Positions 28,479 to 36,427 of a stretch of DNA of 64,000 nt are shown here, one piece after another. The position numbers and the translations under genes are program-made. The notes beneath the pieces were generated by a model. It had not been told where the DNA came from. It made no database searches and saw only the letters and a list, made by a program, of their open reading frames with translations. Origin of the DNA: Phenylobacterium sp. (GTDB lineage: Bacteria > Pseudomonadota > Alphaproteobacteria > Caulobacterales > Caulobacteraceae); contig NZ_JAUSCJ010000013.1 in NCBI RefSeq assembly GCF_030651185.1, forward strand, positions 186,001 through 250,000. Direction: 5' to 3'. Each line of letters begins with the position of its first letter. The first letter of the stretch is position 1.

Positions 28479-29678
28479 CTAGAGCCCCAGCACCATCTTG
28501 GCGATGATATTGCGCTGGATCTCGTTGGAGCCGCCGTAGATCGAGGTCTTGCGGCCGTTGAAATAGTCGCCGGCCGTGTCGATGGAATGCAGGGGGCCGA
28601 CGCCGGAGTTGTGGCCGCCCTCCCCAAGGAACGGCGCGCCGTAGTGGCCCGCGGCCTCCAGGGCCAGCTCCTGCAGGCGCTGTTGGATCTCGGTGCCCTT
28701 GATCTTCAGGATCGAGCTCTCGGTCCCCGGACCCTTGCCGCTGCTTTCGCCGGCCAGGGTGCGCAGTTCGGTGAACTCCAGCGCCCTCAGGTCGATCTCC
28801 AGCTCGGCCACCTTGCGCCGGAAGAAGGCGTCGGCCAGCAGCGAACCGCCGGCGTCTGACAGCTCGGTGGAGGCCATCTCGCGGACCCGCTCCAGGCCGC
28901 GCTTGGAGCGCGCCACCCCGGCGATGCCGGAGCGCTCATGGGCCAGCAGCGCCTTGGCGCAGGTCCAGCCCTGGTTCTCGTGGAAGACCCGGTTCTCCAC
29001 CGGCACCTTCACGTTGTCCAGGAAGACGTCGTTGACCTCGTGGCCGCCCTCCAGGGTGATGATCGGCCGCACGGTGACGCCCGGCGTCTTCATGTCGATC
29101 AGCAGGAAGCTGATGCCGGCCTGCGGCTTGGAGTCGGGGTCGGTGCGGACCAGGAAGAAGCCCCAGTCGGCGTGCTGGCCGAGCGTCGTCCACGTCTTCT
29201 GGCCGTTGACGATGTAATAGTCCTGGCCGTCCTCGGTGACGCGCTCAGCGCGGGTCTTGAGCGAGGCGAGGTCGGAGCCGGCGCCGGGCTCGGAATAGCC
29301 CTGGCACCACCAGATCTTGCCGTCGCGGATGTCGGGCAGGAACTTGGCTTTCTGCTCCTCGGTCCCGAAGGTGTAGATCACCGGCGCCAGCATCGCGACG
29401 CCGAAGGGCAGGATGCCCAGGGTGTCGGCGCGGGCCTGCTCCTCGGACCAGATGTACTTCTGGGTGGGGGTCCAGTCGGTCCCGCCCCACTCTTTAGGCC
29501 ACGACGGCGCAGACCAGCCCTTCTCCGCCAGGATGCGGTGCCAGGAGAGATAGTCCTCCTTGCCCAGGGTTTCGCCGCGCTCCTGCTTGTCGCGCAGGGC
29601 CTTGGGATATTTGTCCGCGAGGAAGGCGCGGGCCTCTTCACGGAAGGCGTTATCTTCGGGCGAGAAATCGAGGTTCAT
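28479..29678 (-). CDS. Acyl-CoA dehydrogenase (first subunit type)
   Basis: This 399-residue acyl-CoA dehydrogenase has WCQGYSEPGAGSDLASL at the FAD/substrate site and NGQKTWTTLGQHADW. The C-terminal SIYGGSNEIQRNI carries Gly where many family members have the catalytic Glu. The ATG at 29678 has GGGAG 7 bases upstream. It is the first gene of a two-gene operon with a shorter, more divergent paralogue, and has an operator-like palindrome about 85 bases upstream. The sequence class is that of FadE-like enzymes acting on bulky or branched acyl-CoAs; the substrate is unknown. Confidence 0.9.
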   Translation of the reverse strand: MNLDFSPEDNAFREEARAFLADKYPKALRDKQERGETLGKEDYLSWHRILAEKGWSAPSWPKEWGGTDWTPTQKYIWSEEQARADTLGILPFGVAMLAPVIYTFGTEEQKAKFLPDIRDGKIWWCQGYSEPGAGSDLASLKTRAERVTEDGQDYYIVNGQKTWTTLGQHADWGFFLVRTDPDSKPQAGISFLLIDMKTPGVTVRPIITLEGGHEVNDVFLDNVKVPVENRVFHENQGWTCAKALLAHERSGIAGVARSKRGLERVREMASTELSDAGGSLLADAFFRRKVAELEIDLRALEFTELRTLAGESSGKGPGTESSILKIKGTEIQQRLQELALEAAGHYGAPFLGEGGHNSGVGPLHSIDTAGDYFNGRKTSIYGGSNEIQRNIIAKMVLGL

Positions 29679-29762
29679 CACAAGGCTCCCTGGCGCTTCC
29701 GCTTACAGCGTATTGCGTGCGGCCGGACCATAGGCAAACGCCTTCGCCTTGGGAAGATGACG

Positions 29763-29778
29763 TTGACGTCAGCGTCAA
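29763..29778. promoter_or_regulatory. Operator-like palindrome upstream of the acyl-CoA dehydrogenase pair
   Basis: The 16-mer TTGACGTCAGCGTCAA is a perfect inverted repeat (TTGACG / CGTCAA) with a 4-base spacer, 85 bases upstream of the first acyl-CoA dehydrogenase start. It also lies just beyond the stop of the adenine deaminase gene. Such sites are typical of TetR- or MerR-type regulators of acyl-CoA catabolism. No regulator gene is adjacent. Confidence 0.55.
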
Positions 29779-29797
29779 CAAAAACCCCGGGAAAATG

Positions 29798-30811
29798 TCA
29801 GGCCTTGGCCAGATACGCGTCCACCTGCGCCACCCTGGACGCGATCTCGTCGGGCGCAAGGAACGAGCCCGTGAAGCTGTTGCGGGCAAGGGTCGCCAGC
29901 TCATCGCGGGACAGGCCCAGAGCCTGGGTGGTCGCCGTCCAGTTCTCGCCGATATAGCCGCCGAAATAGGCCGGGTCGTCGGAGTTGATGGTCGCCTTCA
30001 GGCCCAGGTCCAGCATGCGCTTCAGCGGGTGGTTGGCGAGATCGTCCACCACGCAGAGCTTCAGGTTCGACAGCGGGCAGACCGTCAGGGTCATGCCATC
30101 GGCCACCAGGCGCTTCACCAGGGCCGGATCCTCGAGCGAACGATTGCCGTGGTCGATGCGGTCGACGGCCAGACCGTCCAGCGCCTCCCAGACATATTCC
30201 GGCGGCCCCTCTTCACCCGCATGGGCCGAGAGCTTCAGGCCACGCTCGCGAGAGGCCTTGAACACCTTGGCGAACTTGCTGGGCGGATGGCCAAGCTCCG
30301 AGGAATCCAGCCCCACTCCCACGATGCGGTCCAGGTAAGGCTCGGCGTCCTTGAGCGTCTTGAAGGCATCCTCCTCCGACAGGTGCCGCAGGTAGCTGAG
30401 GATCAACTTGGAGGTGACGCCCAGTTCCCGCTCGGCCTGGGCCATGCCGGCCAGCAGGCCGTCGGCGGCGACGGCGAAGGGGATGCCCCGCTCGGTGTGG
30501 GTCTGAGGATCGAAGAAGATCTCGGCATGCACCGTCCCGTCGGCGGCGGCGCGCCGGAAATAGGCCAGGGCCAGGTCGCGGAAATCCTCCTGCGTCTGCA
30601 GCACGCCCGCGCCCCGGTAGTAGATGTCCAGGAAGTCCTGCAGGTTGGAGAAGGCGTAGGCGGAGCGGACCTCCTCCACGCTCTTGAACGGCAGGTCGAT
30701 GCGGTTGCGGCGCGCGAACTCGAACATCTGCTCAGGCTCGAGGCTGCCCTCGATGTGCAGGTGGAGTTCGGCCTTGGGCAGGCCACGGATGAAGTCGGCG
30801 GTCGATTGCAT
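29798..30811 (-). CDS. Adenine deaminase (adenosine deaminase family, type 2)
   Basis: This 337-residue zinc deaminase of the ADA superfamily has HLH (17-19), SAHAGE with the zinc His and catalytic Glu (196-200), a DSSELGHPP block and the SDDPAYFGGY motif (277-286). The PAYFGGY sequence after the DD pair is characteristic of the adenine deaminases in this family, whereas classical adenosine deaminases differ there. It would convert adenine to hypoxanthine in purine salvage. The ATG at 30811 has AGGAGA 8 bases upstream; an upstream extension of the frame is a shadow. Confidence 0.88.
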   Translation of the reverse strand: MQSTADFIRGLPKAELHLHIEGSLEPEQMFEFARRNRIDLPFKSVEEVRSAYAFSNLQDFLDIYYRGAGVLQTQEDFRDLALAYFRRAAADGTVHAEIFFDPQTHTERGIPFAVAADGLLAGMAQAERELGVTSKLILSYLRHLSEEDAFKTLKDAEPYLDRIVGVGLDSSELGHPPSKFAKVFKASRERGLKLSAHAGEEGPPEYVWEALDGLAVDRIDHGNRSLEDPALVKRLVADGMTLTVCPLSNLKLCVVDDLANHPLKRMLDLGLKATINSDDPAYFGGYIGENWTATTQALGLSRDELATLARNSFTGSFLAPDEIASRVAQVDAYLAKA

Positions 30812-30843
30812 GGTCGCTATCTCCTGGCGGCCGGGGCCGTCCG

Positions 30844-31089
30844 TCAAGGCAGCTTGAACTTCATCTGGATGACGATCTTGCCGTCCTTGATCCGCCGGTC
30901 GCCCTTCTGCGGATGGAAGCCCTTGGCGAGTTGCAGGGCGAAGGCGCCCACATTGGCCCCCTTCGGCGTCTCCGACAGCACCACGCAGTCGCGCAGGCTC
31001 TGCCCCGCCGCCACCCGGCACTGGACTGTCGCCAGCCCCTGGCCGGCCATCACGCTTGTCGCGGCCGCGGCCGCGGCGATCCAGATCAT
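30844..31089 (-). CDS. Small secreted TonB C-terminal-like protein
   Basis: This is an 81-residue protein. A short signal peptide (MIWIAAAAAATSVMAGQGLA) is followed directly by one domain that looks like a TonB C-terminal domain: VQCRVAAGQSLRDC, VLSETPKGANVG, a helix, then a terminal IVIQMKFKLP strand. Two cysteines could form a disulfide. There is no proline-rich spanner or anchoring helix beyond the signal, so it is not an ordinary TonB. It is divergent from the EEP gene and 33 bases upstream of the adenine deaminase. Confidence 0.75.
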   Translation of the reverse strand: MIWIAAAAAATSVMAGQGLATVQCRVAAGQSLRDCVVLSETPKGANVGAFALQLAKGFHPQKGDRRIKDGKIVIQMKFKLP

Positions 31090-31193
31090 CCTCGGGCTCT
31101 CCTGATTTCGCCCCACATGAAGCGAACCTTCGCCGGACACCAGCCGTTCCCGATCTTGCGTCCCAGCGCCGAGACGCGCATCAGACGGACCCT

Positions 31194-31925
31194 ATGCCGC
31201 GTATCATCACCTACAATGTACACCGTTGCGTCGGCACGGACCGCCGCCTGGACGTGGGCCGCATCGCCGATGTCATCGCCAGCCTCCAGCCCGACATCGT
31301 CGCGCTGCAGGAACTGGACGTCGGGCGGATGCGCACCGGCATGGTCGACCAGGCCCATGAGATCGCCCAGCGCCTGAAGATGGCGGTCCACTTCCACGCC
31401 GCCATGCAGGTCGAGGAGGAGCTCTACGGCGACGCCATCCTCACCACCTACCCTGAGCACCTCGTCCAGGTCGGGCCCCTCCCCGGCTATGGCCGCATCC
31501 CGCAACTGGAGCCGCGGGGCGCCCTGTGGATCTGCGTGGAGATCGACGGCAAGCGGGTGCAGATCATCAACACGCACCTGGGCCTGGTGCCCAGGGAACA
31601 GCAGCTGCAGGCCGCCTGCCTGGCCGGCCCCGCCTGGCTGGACCATCCGAAATGCGTGGGCCCGACGATCCTGCTGGGGGACTTCAACGCCAGCCCGACC
31701 TCGGTGGTCTATCGGACCCTGATCGGCCGGCTGCAGGGCGCGCGCCGGCTGGCGCCGAACAAGAAGCCGACCTCGACCTTCCCGTCGGCCCTGCCGGTGG
31801 TGCGGATCGACCATCTTTTTGTCAGCCCGGAAATCCAGGTGACGGACCTTTCTGCGCCCTTCAACCCGCTCACCCGCGCGGCGTCGGATCACCTGCCGCT
31901 GGTCATGGATTTCGAGATTTCGTGA
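31194..31925 (+). CDS. Endonuclease/exonuclease/phosphatase family protein
   Basis: This 243-residue metal-dependent phosphodiesterase of the EEP fold has ITYNVHR (5-11), VALQELD, NTHLGL, LLGDFNASP and the terminal ASDHLPLVMDF with the catalytic Asp-His. It has no signal peptide. I took the ATG at 31194, where the fold begins; the longer frame adds an Arg-rich stretch. Its 3' end overlaps the convergent phospholipase D gene by 23 bases. EEP and phospholipase D genes are often neighbours in alphaproteobacteria, and a phospholipid role is possible. Confidence 0.9.
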   Translation: MPRIITYNVHRCVGTDRRLDVGRIADVIASLQPDIVALQELDVGRMRTGMVDQAHEIAQRLKMAVHFHAAMQVEEELYGDAILTTYPEHLVQVGPLPGYGRIPQLEPRGALWICVEIDGKRVQIINTHLGLVPREQQLQAACLAGPAWLDHPKCVGPTILLGDFNASPTSVVYRTLIGRLQGARRLAPNKKPTSTFPSALPVVRIDHLFVSPEIQVTDLSAPFNPLTRAASDHLPLVMDFEIS

Positions 31926-33414
31926 GCGCGACAGCCTCGTCGCTCTCGTCGCCTCCCCGCAACAGCCGTCCCTGACCCAAGGCTCTGGCCTCGGCGTAGA
32001 GCCGGTCGCGGCGGCGGCCGGGCCGCCATGAGTCGCTGACATTCACTGGGTCGCCCAGGTGGTAGGCGGCGACGAATTCCCCGAAGGCGGTCATCTTCAT
32101 GGGCAGGATCGGTGACAGCCGTCCCTCGCGGTTTAGGGCGTCGATCCCGGCGATCAGGCTGCCACGCTCCTGCTGCGCCTTGGCCACCGCGTCGCCCGTA
32201 TAGCCGAGGAAGTGCCCGATGGACCGGTCTCGGAAGGCCTTGATGTTCAGCCGCGACCGCTCGGTGGTGGCCTCAATCGCCAGCTCCAGTTCGGTGTCAA
32301 AACCCCCGGAGCGGTTGTTCAGATTGGCCGAGCCGACCCGGGCGAGGGTGTCGTCGATGATGGTGCTCTTGGAATGCACGATGATCTTCGTGCCGGCCGG
32401 CGTGATCGGAAAATAGGCGCGGAACCGCCCGAACACGTCGGAGGCGCGCAGGCGCCACAGCATGTTGGACCGCGCCCGGTCCATGGTGAGTTGATCAAAC
32501 CAGCTGGGACTGGCGCCTGTGGAGATCAGCACGACCTCAGGCCCGTTCGGCTCGGCCAGGCGGGCGGCAAGGGCCTCGGCGATCAGCGGTGAGGTGAAGT
32601 ACTGGTTCTCAAGATAGATGACGTCCCTGGCGGCGTGGATCGACGCGTGGGTCAGACGCCGTATCTCCTCCACCTGCGGCTCCTGACGCCAGGCGGGCAT
32701 GGTCCGGGCGATGCCGACCTCCATGTCCAGCAGGTGGGCGGGGACATGGGCGGGCCAGGGATCGGTGTCCATCTCCGGGGGCGGCGGCACGACTTCCTGG
32801 GTGGCCCGATGCCACCGCTCGCGGGCCAGGTCGCCTAGGTCCTTGGCCACCGGACCATCCACCATCAGCATCACTTCGTGGCGAGGCGCATGGCACTCCT
32901 GGTCGGGCATGATCCGGCGAGGTTCGTGGTCCCGGTGTCCCGGGGTGTCCCAGCGGTCGACGCAGATGTCGCCGCTGGCGCAGATGGCCAGCTTGTCATC
33001 GACCACCAGCAGTTTCTGATGATGGCAGGCGCCCATGGGCACGGCGTCGTCCAGGCGGAATTTGACGCCGGTCTTCTCGAACCACTTGCGCGCCTTGTGG
33101 GGGAAGAACTCCTGGCTCGCCGCGATCGGCAGGGCCGACTTCCAGATCAGCAGGCGAATATCCAGCTCGGGGCGGGCGCGCGACAGTTCCACCAGGATAC
33201 GGCCGGCCTCGTCGGCGTCATCAGGGGTTTCCTGGCCGTCCGGGAACAGGCGGGTGCGGGGGTCGAAGGCCCAGCCCAGCAGCAGCACCGAACGCTTGGC
33301 CTTGCGCAGCGCCTCAAAGACGGCGGTGTAGTAGGCCTCGGTGTCGATCAGGAAGGCGGCGCGGTTGGCCCGGCCGACGCGCCAAGCTGTGTCACCGGGT
33401 TTCAATACGCTCAT
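31903..33414 (-). CDS. Phospholipase D-like protein
   Basis: This 503-residue PLD-superfamily enzyme has two HKD motifs: HHQKLLVVDD with H132 and K134, and HSKSTIIDDTLARVGSANLNNRS in the second half. The catalytic histidines support phosphodiesterase or transphosphatidylation chemistry on phospholipids. There is no signal peptide. It has a long loop with DHEPRRIMPD between the halves and a basic C terminus. It converges on the EEP phosphatase gene with a 23-base tail overlap. Confidence 0.92.
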   Translation of the reverse strand: MSVLKPGDTAWRVGRANRAAFLIDTEAYYTAVFEALRKAKRSVLLLGWAFDPRTRLFPDGQETPDDADEAGRILVELSRARPELDIRLLIWKSALPIAASQEFFPHKARKWFEKTGVKFRLDDAVPMGACHHQKLLVVDDKLAICASGDICVDRWDTPGHRDHEPRRIMPDQECHAPRHEVMLMVDGPVAKDLGDLARERWHRATQEVVPPPPEMDTDPWPAHVPAHLLDMEVGIARTMPAWRQEPQVEEIRRLTHASIHAARDVIYLENQYFTSPLIAEALAARLAEPNGPEVVLISTGASPSWFDQLTMDRARSNMLWRLRASDVFGRFRAYFPITPAGTKIIVHSKSTIIDDTLARVGSANLNNRSGGFDTELELAIEATTERSRLNIKAFRDRSIGHFLGYTGDAVAKAQQERGSLIAGIDALNREGRLSPILPMKMTAFGEFVAAYHLGDPVNVSDSWRPGRRRDRLYAEARALGQGRLLRGGDESDEAVALTKSRNP

Positions 33415-33509
33415 CGACCAACTGAAACCCCTGTGGACACGCTTGCAAGAAAGCCTGCGCCTAGGTCGGGTTCCCGTCGAGTCCGCGCAAGTCCGGAACC
33501 CGGGGAGAT

Positions 33510-33550
33510 CAAAGAAAAGAGCGCGCCGACTCTGGGGGGCCGACGCGCTC
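33510..33550 (-). terminator. Rho-independent terminator of the small secreted protein gene
   Basis: On the minus strand a GC-rich stem (GAGCGCGTCGGC paired with GTCGGCGCGCTC, one G-U pair) closes a short C-rich loop and is followed directly by TTTTCTTT. It lies 22 bases after the stop at 33572, a textbook intrinsic terminator. Confidence 0.88.
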
Positions 33551-33571
33551 CATCAAGGGCGGTTCGAGAGA

Positions 33572-33889
33572 CTAGCCCTTGAAGGCTTGGCAGGATCCGC
33601 TGAGTTCGGTGGCCAGGCGGGCCTTGCGCTCGGCATTGGTGGTCTTGGCTTCGCGGCGGCCGGCGTCCTCGGCGACGGAGGCCTTGTCCATGACCGCCAT
33701 GGAGCGGGTCTTGCTGGCGCTCTTCAGCCAGGCGTCCAGGTCGGCGGTGTCGGCGGCCGCCGAGGTGGCGATGCCGCGGCAGCGGCTGGCCTTGATGAAG
33801 TCCACATCGGTGACCTGGGCGGCGGCCAGGGCGGAGCCGGCGGCCATCAGGGTGGCGGCGGCGGCGAGCGTGAAAGCGGCGATACGCAT
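33572..33889 (-). CDS. Small secreted protein, unknown
   Basis: This 105-residue protein has a clear signal peptide (cleavage near ALA-AA, residue 22), so it is periplasmic or secreted. The mature part is helical and charged, with only two cysteines (in ASRCRG and SGSCQAF) that may pair. I do not recognise a family. GAGGG lies 7 bases before the ATG. A strong terminator follows, so it is a single-gene transcript. The AT-rich gap 33890-34064 holds its promoter and that of the divergent thioesterase. Confidence 0.8.
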   Translation of the reverse strand: MRIAAFTLAAAATLMAAGSALAAAQVTDVDFIKASRCRGIATSAAADTADLDAWLKSASKTRSMAVMDKASVAEDAGRREAKTTNAERKARLATELSGSCQAFKG

Positions 33890-34064
33890 GGTGTTTTTCC
33901 CTCGAACAACGATGGGCTGAACCTGCCCGTACGCCTCTGATGCTTCAAATGAATTCGCAGCAACATTAAGTATTCGAACCTTACCGATCCTTAATCATCG
34001 AACCTCGTTACTTTCAAAATATAAACATCTTGTAATGTTGCGTTCGGTTCGGCAGAACATCGAT

Positions 34065-34493
34065 ATGGCCCAGCCCGACCTCCAGCTCGATGTCGCCGGT
34101 GTGAACGCCCTGATGGCGCGCGCCTTTCCCGATGCGCCCGCCGAGGCCCTGCCGCAGGTGACGGCGCTCGCCCCCGGCCGCGCCCATATCGTGCGCGTCT
34201 ATGGCGGCGGCATGCTGCGCCCCGGCGGGGTGATCTCCGGTCCCAACCTGATGAGCCTGGCCGACACCGCGGCCTACGCTCTGATCCTGGCCCATATCGG
34301 CGACCAGCTGATGGCGGTGACCAGTTCGCTGGTGATGAATTTCCTGCGCGGCGCCGTCCCCGGGGACCTGCATGCCGAGGCGAGCTTCTTGCGCCTTGGC
34401 CGCCGCATCGCCGTCTGCGACGTCAAACTTTGGACCGAGAGCCCGGACAGGCTGGCGGCCCAGGCCACCGTGACCTACGCTATCCCCTCATGA
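34065..34493 (+). CDS. PaaI-family hotdog thioesterase
   Basis: This 142-residue acyl-CoA thioesterase-like protein has the hotdog core: RPGGVISGPNLMSLADTAAY with the helix residues typical of PaaI/YbgC-like enzymes, and NFLRGAVPGDLHAEA. I chose the ATG at 34065 rather than 34035 because the ten codons between use codons rare in this genome. It is followed by a DUF1289 gene in ATGA overlap. Confidence 0.88.
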   Translation: MAQPDLQLDVAGVNALMARAFPDAPAEALPQVTALAPGRAHIVRVYGGGMLRPGGVISGPNLMSLADTAAYALILAHIGDQLMAVTSSLVMNFLRGAVPGDLHAEASFLRLGRRIAVCDVKLWTESPDRLAAQATVTYAIPS

Positions 34494-34711
34494 GTGACCT
34501 GCCGCTTCGCCCCCCCGCCCCGATCAAGACCCCCTGCATCAAGGTCTGCGTCATCGATGGTGAAACCGGCCTCTGCATGGGCTGCTACCGGGAGCTGACC
34601 GAGGTCGCCGCCTGGCAGAAGCTGTCGGATGAGGACCGCGCCCGGATCATGACCGAGCTGCCCACCCGCCGGTCGCGCATCAGCCCCGAAAAGCTGGCGA
34701 TGTTCTCCTAA
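34490..34711 (+). CDS. DUF1289 family protein
   Basis: This 73-residue protein has the DUF1289 cysteine pattern (TPCIKVCVIDGETGLCMGCYR), which probably binds a metal, followed by ELTEVAAWQKLSDEDR. Its ATG overlaps the stop of the thioesterase gene. DUF1289 genes commonly sit beside thioesterase or cobalamin-related genes. The function is unknown. Confidence 0.92.
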   Translation: MSDLPLRPPAPIKTPCIKVCVIDGETGLCMGCYRELTEVAAWQKLSDEDRARIMTELPTRRSRISPEKLAMFS

Positions 34712-34814
34712 AACAGCCCCGCGTTCACCGGTTGCAAACACCCGCCGCCGTAACCTGCCCGTTCAACAAGGCCGAGAACGGTCGGGCAGCGCCGGGGTGG
34801 CGAGGGTGTCGAGT

Positions 34815-35336
34815 ATGATCAAGTTGGCCGCCATGGCCCTGATCGGAGCCGTATCGGCGGTGGGCGCGGCCCAGGCCGTGGTCAGCCTGGATCCGAGCAC
34901 GCGGTCGGACGGCCTGCGCGCGGCCGTGGCCCACTTCGTTCCGGAACAACAACCCGCCGCCCCCGAGGGTGGCGCGGCCTCCATCGCCAAGGCCAGCGAC
35001 GGCCACTATTGGGCGCAGGGCACCGTCAACGGGTCCAGCGTCCGCTTCCTGGTGGACACCGGGGCCAGCGCCGTGGCGCTCACCGCCGCCGACGCCCAGC
35101 GCCTGGGCTTCGACCCTGCCAAGTTGAACTATGCCTACAAGGTGATGACGGCCAATGGCGAGGCCAAGGCCGCCGCCGTCAAGCTGGCCTCGGTCTCGGT
35201 GGCCGGCGCCAAGCTGGCCGATGTCGATGCGCTGGTGCTCGACAAGGGGCTCGACGCCTCCCTGCTGGGCATGACCTATCTAGGCCGCCTCTCCAGCTTC
35301 CAGGCCACCCGCACCGCGCTGATCCTTCAGCCCTGA
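34815..35336 (+). CDS. Retropepsin-like aspartic protease (clan AA)
   Basis: This 173-residue protein has an N-terminal signal or membrane helix and one aspartic protease domain with the VDTGAS active-site motif in FLVDTGASAVALT. An LLGMTYLGRL block near the end is the second conserved region of TIGR02281-type proteins. It would act as a dimer in the periplasm. The ATG at 34815 is chosen over an upstream GTG because it begins the hydrophobic segment. Its last 57 bases overlap the convergent dusA gene. Confidence 0.85.
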   Translation: MIKLAAMALIGAVSAVGAAQAVVSLDPSTRSDGLRAAVAHFVPEQQPAAPEGGAASIAKASDGHYWAQGTVNGSSVRFLVDTGASAVALTAADAQRLGFDPAKLNYAYKVMTANGEAKAAAVKLASVSVAGAKLADVDALVLDKGLDASLLGMTYLGRLSSFQATRTALILQP

Positions 35337-36302
35337 CACCGCGGCCAAGGCCCGGTCGACCACGCTCAGGTCTGCGCCCGGCTTCACGCTTTCCACCGTC
35401 AGGATCCGCCGCCAGGTCCGCGCGCCCGGCGCGCCGTGGAATAGCCCCAGCATGTGGCGGGTGATCCCGGCCAGGTGCGCGCCGCGCTCCAGCTGGCGGG
35501 CGATGTAGGGCTTGTAGAGCTCCACCGCCTCGAAGGGATCGACGTCAGCCGCCGCGCCGAAGATGCGCCGGTCGGCCTGACCCAGGATGCCCGGGGTGTG
35601 ATAGGCCGCGCGGCCCAGCATCACGCCATCGGTGTGGGCCAACTGGTCCTCGGCCGCGTCCAACGAACCGATGCCGCCATTGATCTCGATGGACAGCCCC
35701 GGCCGCTCGCGCTTCAGCCGGTGGACCAGGGGATAGTCCAGCGGCGGCACGTCGCGGTTTTCCTTGGGCGACAGGCCCTTCAGCCAGGCCTTGCGGGCAT
35801 GGACGATGAAGGTGGTGACCCCGGCCTGGGCGCAGAGGTCCACCAGGGTGAACAGGCTCTCCTCCGGGTCCTGGTCGTCCACCCCGATGCGGCACTTCAC
35901 GGTGGCGGGGATCGACACCGCCGCGCCGATGGCCGCCATGCCCTCGGCCACCAGGGCCGGCTCGCGCATCAGACAGGCGCCGAACCGGCCGCTCTGCACG
36001 CGGTCGGAGGGACAGCCGACATTGAGGTTGATCTCGTCATAGCCAAGATCCGCGCCGATCCTGGCCGCCGCCGCCAGGTCCGCGGGCTCCGACCCGCCCA
36101 GTTGCAGGGCGACGGGATGTTCGACCTCGTCAAACCCCAGCAGCCGCTCGCGGTCGCCGTGGAGCACAGCCCCCGTCGTCACCATCTCGGTATAGAGCAG
36201 GCTTTCGCGGGTCAGCACCCGGTGGAACGCCCGGCAATGCCGGTCCGTCCAGTCCATCATGGGGGCGACGGACAGTCGGTGGGAGGAATACGGCGCGGGC
36301 AT
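35280..36302 (-). CDS. dusA: tRNA-dihydrouridine(20/20a) synthase DusA
   Basis: This FMN enzyme reduces U20/U20a in tRNA D-loops. The 340-residue protein shows SVAPMMDWTDRHCR at the start, LQLGGSEP, the catalytic-cysteine motif NVGCPSDRVQSGRFGACLM, VKCRIG and the INGGIGS phosphate site, all as in DusA. Its C terminus overlaps the retropepsin gene on the other strand by 57 bases. Confidence 0.95.
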   Translation of the reverse strand: MPAPYSSHRLSVAPMMDWTDRHCRAFHRVLTRESLLYTEMVTTGAVLHGDRERLLGFDEVEHPVALQLGGSEPADLAAAARIGADLGYDEINLNVGCPSDRVQSGRFGACLMREPALVAEGMAAIGAAVSIPATVKCRIGVDDQDPEESLFTLVDLCAQAGVTTFIVHARKAWLKGLSPKENRDVPPLDYPLVHRLKRERPGLSIEINGGIGSLDAAEDQLAHTDGVMLGRAAYHTPGILGQADRRIFGAAADVDPFEAVELYKPYIARQLERGAHLAGITRHMLGLFHGAPGARTWRRILTVESVKPGADLSVVDRALAAVSGLKDQRGAGGLEAGEAA

Positions 36303-36427
36303 TGGGTCTCAGGCGGCGAAGGGCGGGAGGCCGCGCAGGGGCGGCTCCGGCTCGCCTTAGCAGATACCGATCCGATCCGCACGGTCAGGCCGCCCGCGGA
36401 CCTGCTCGCCCAGGGTCAGGCGGCCAG

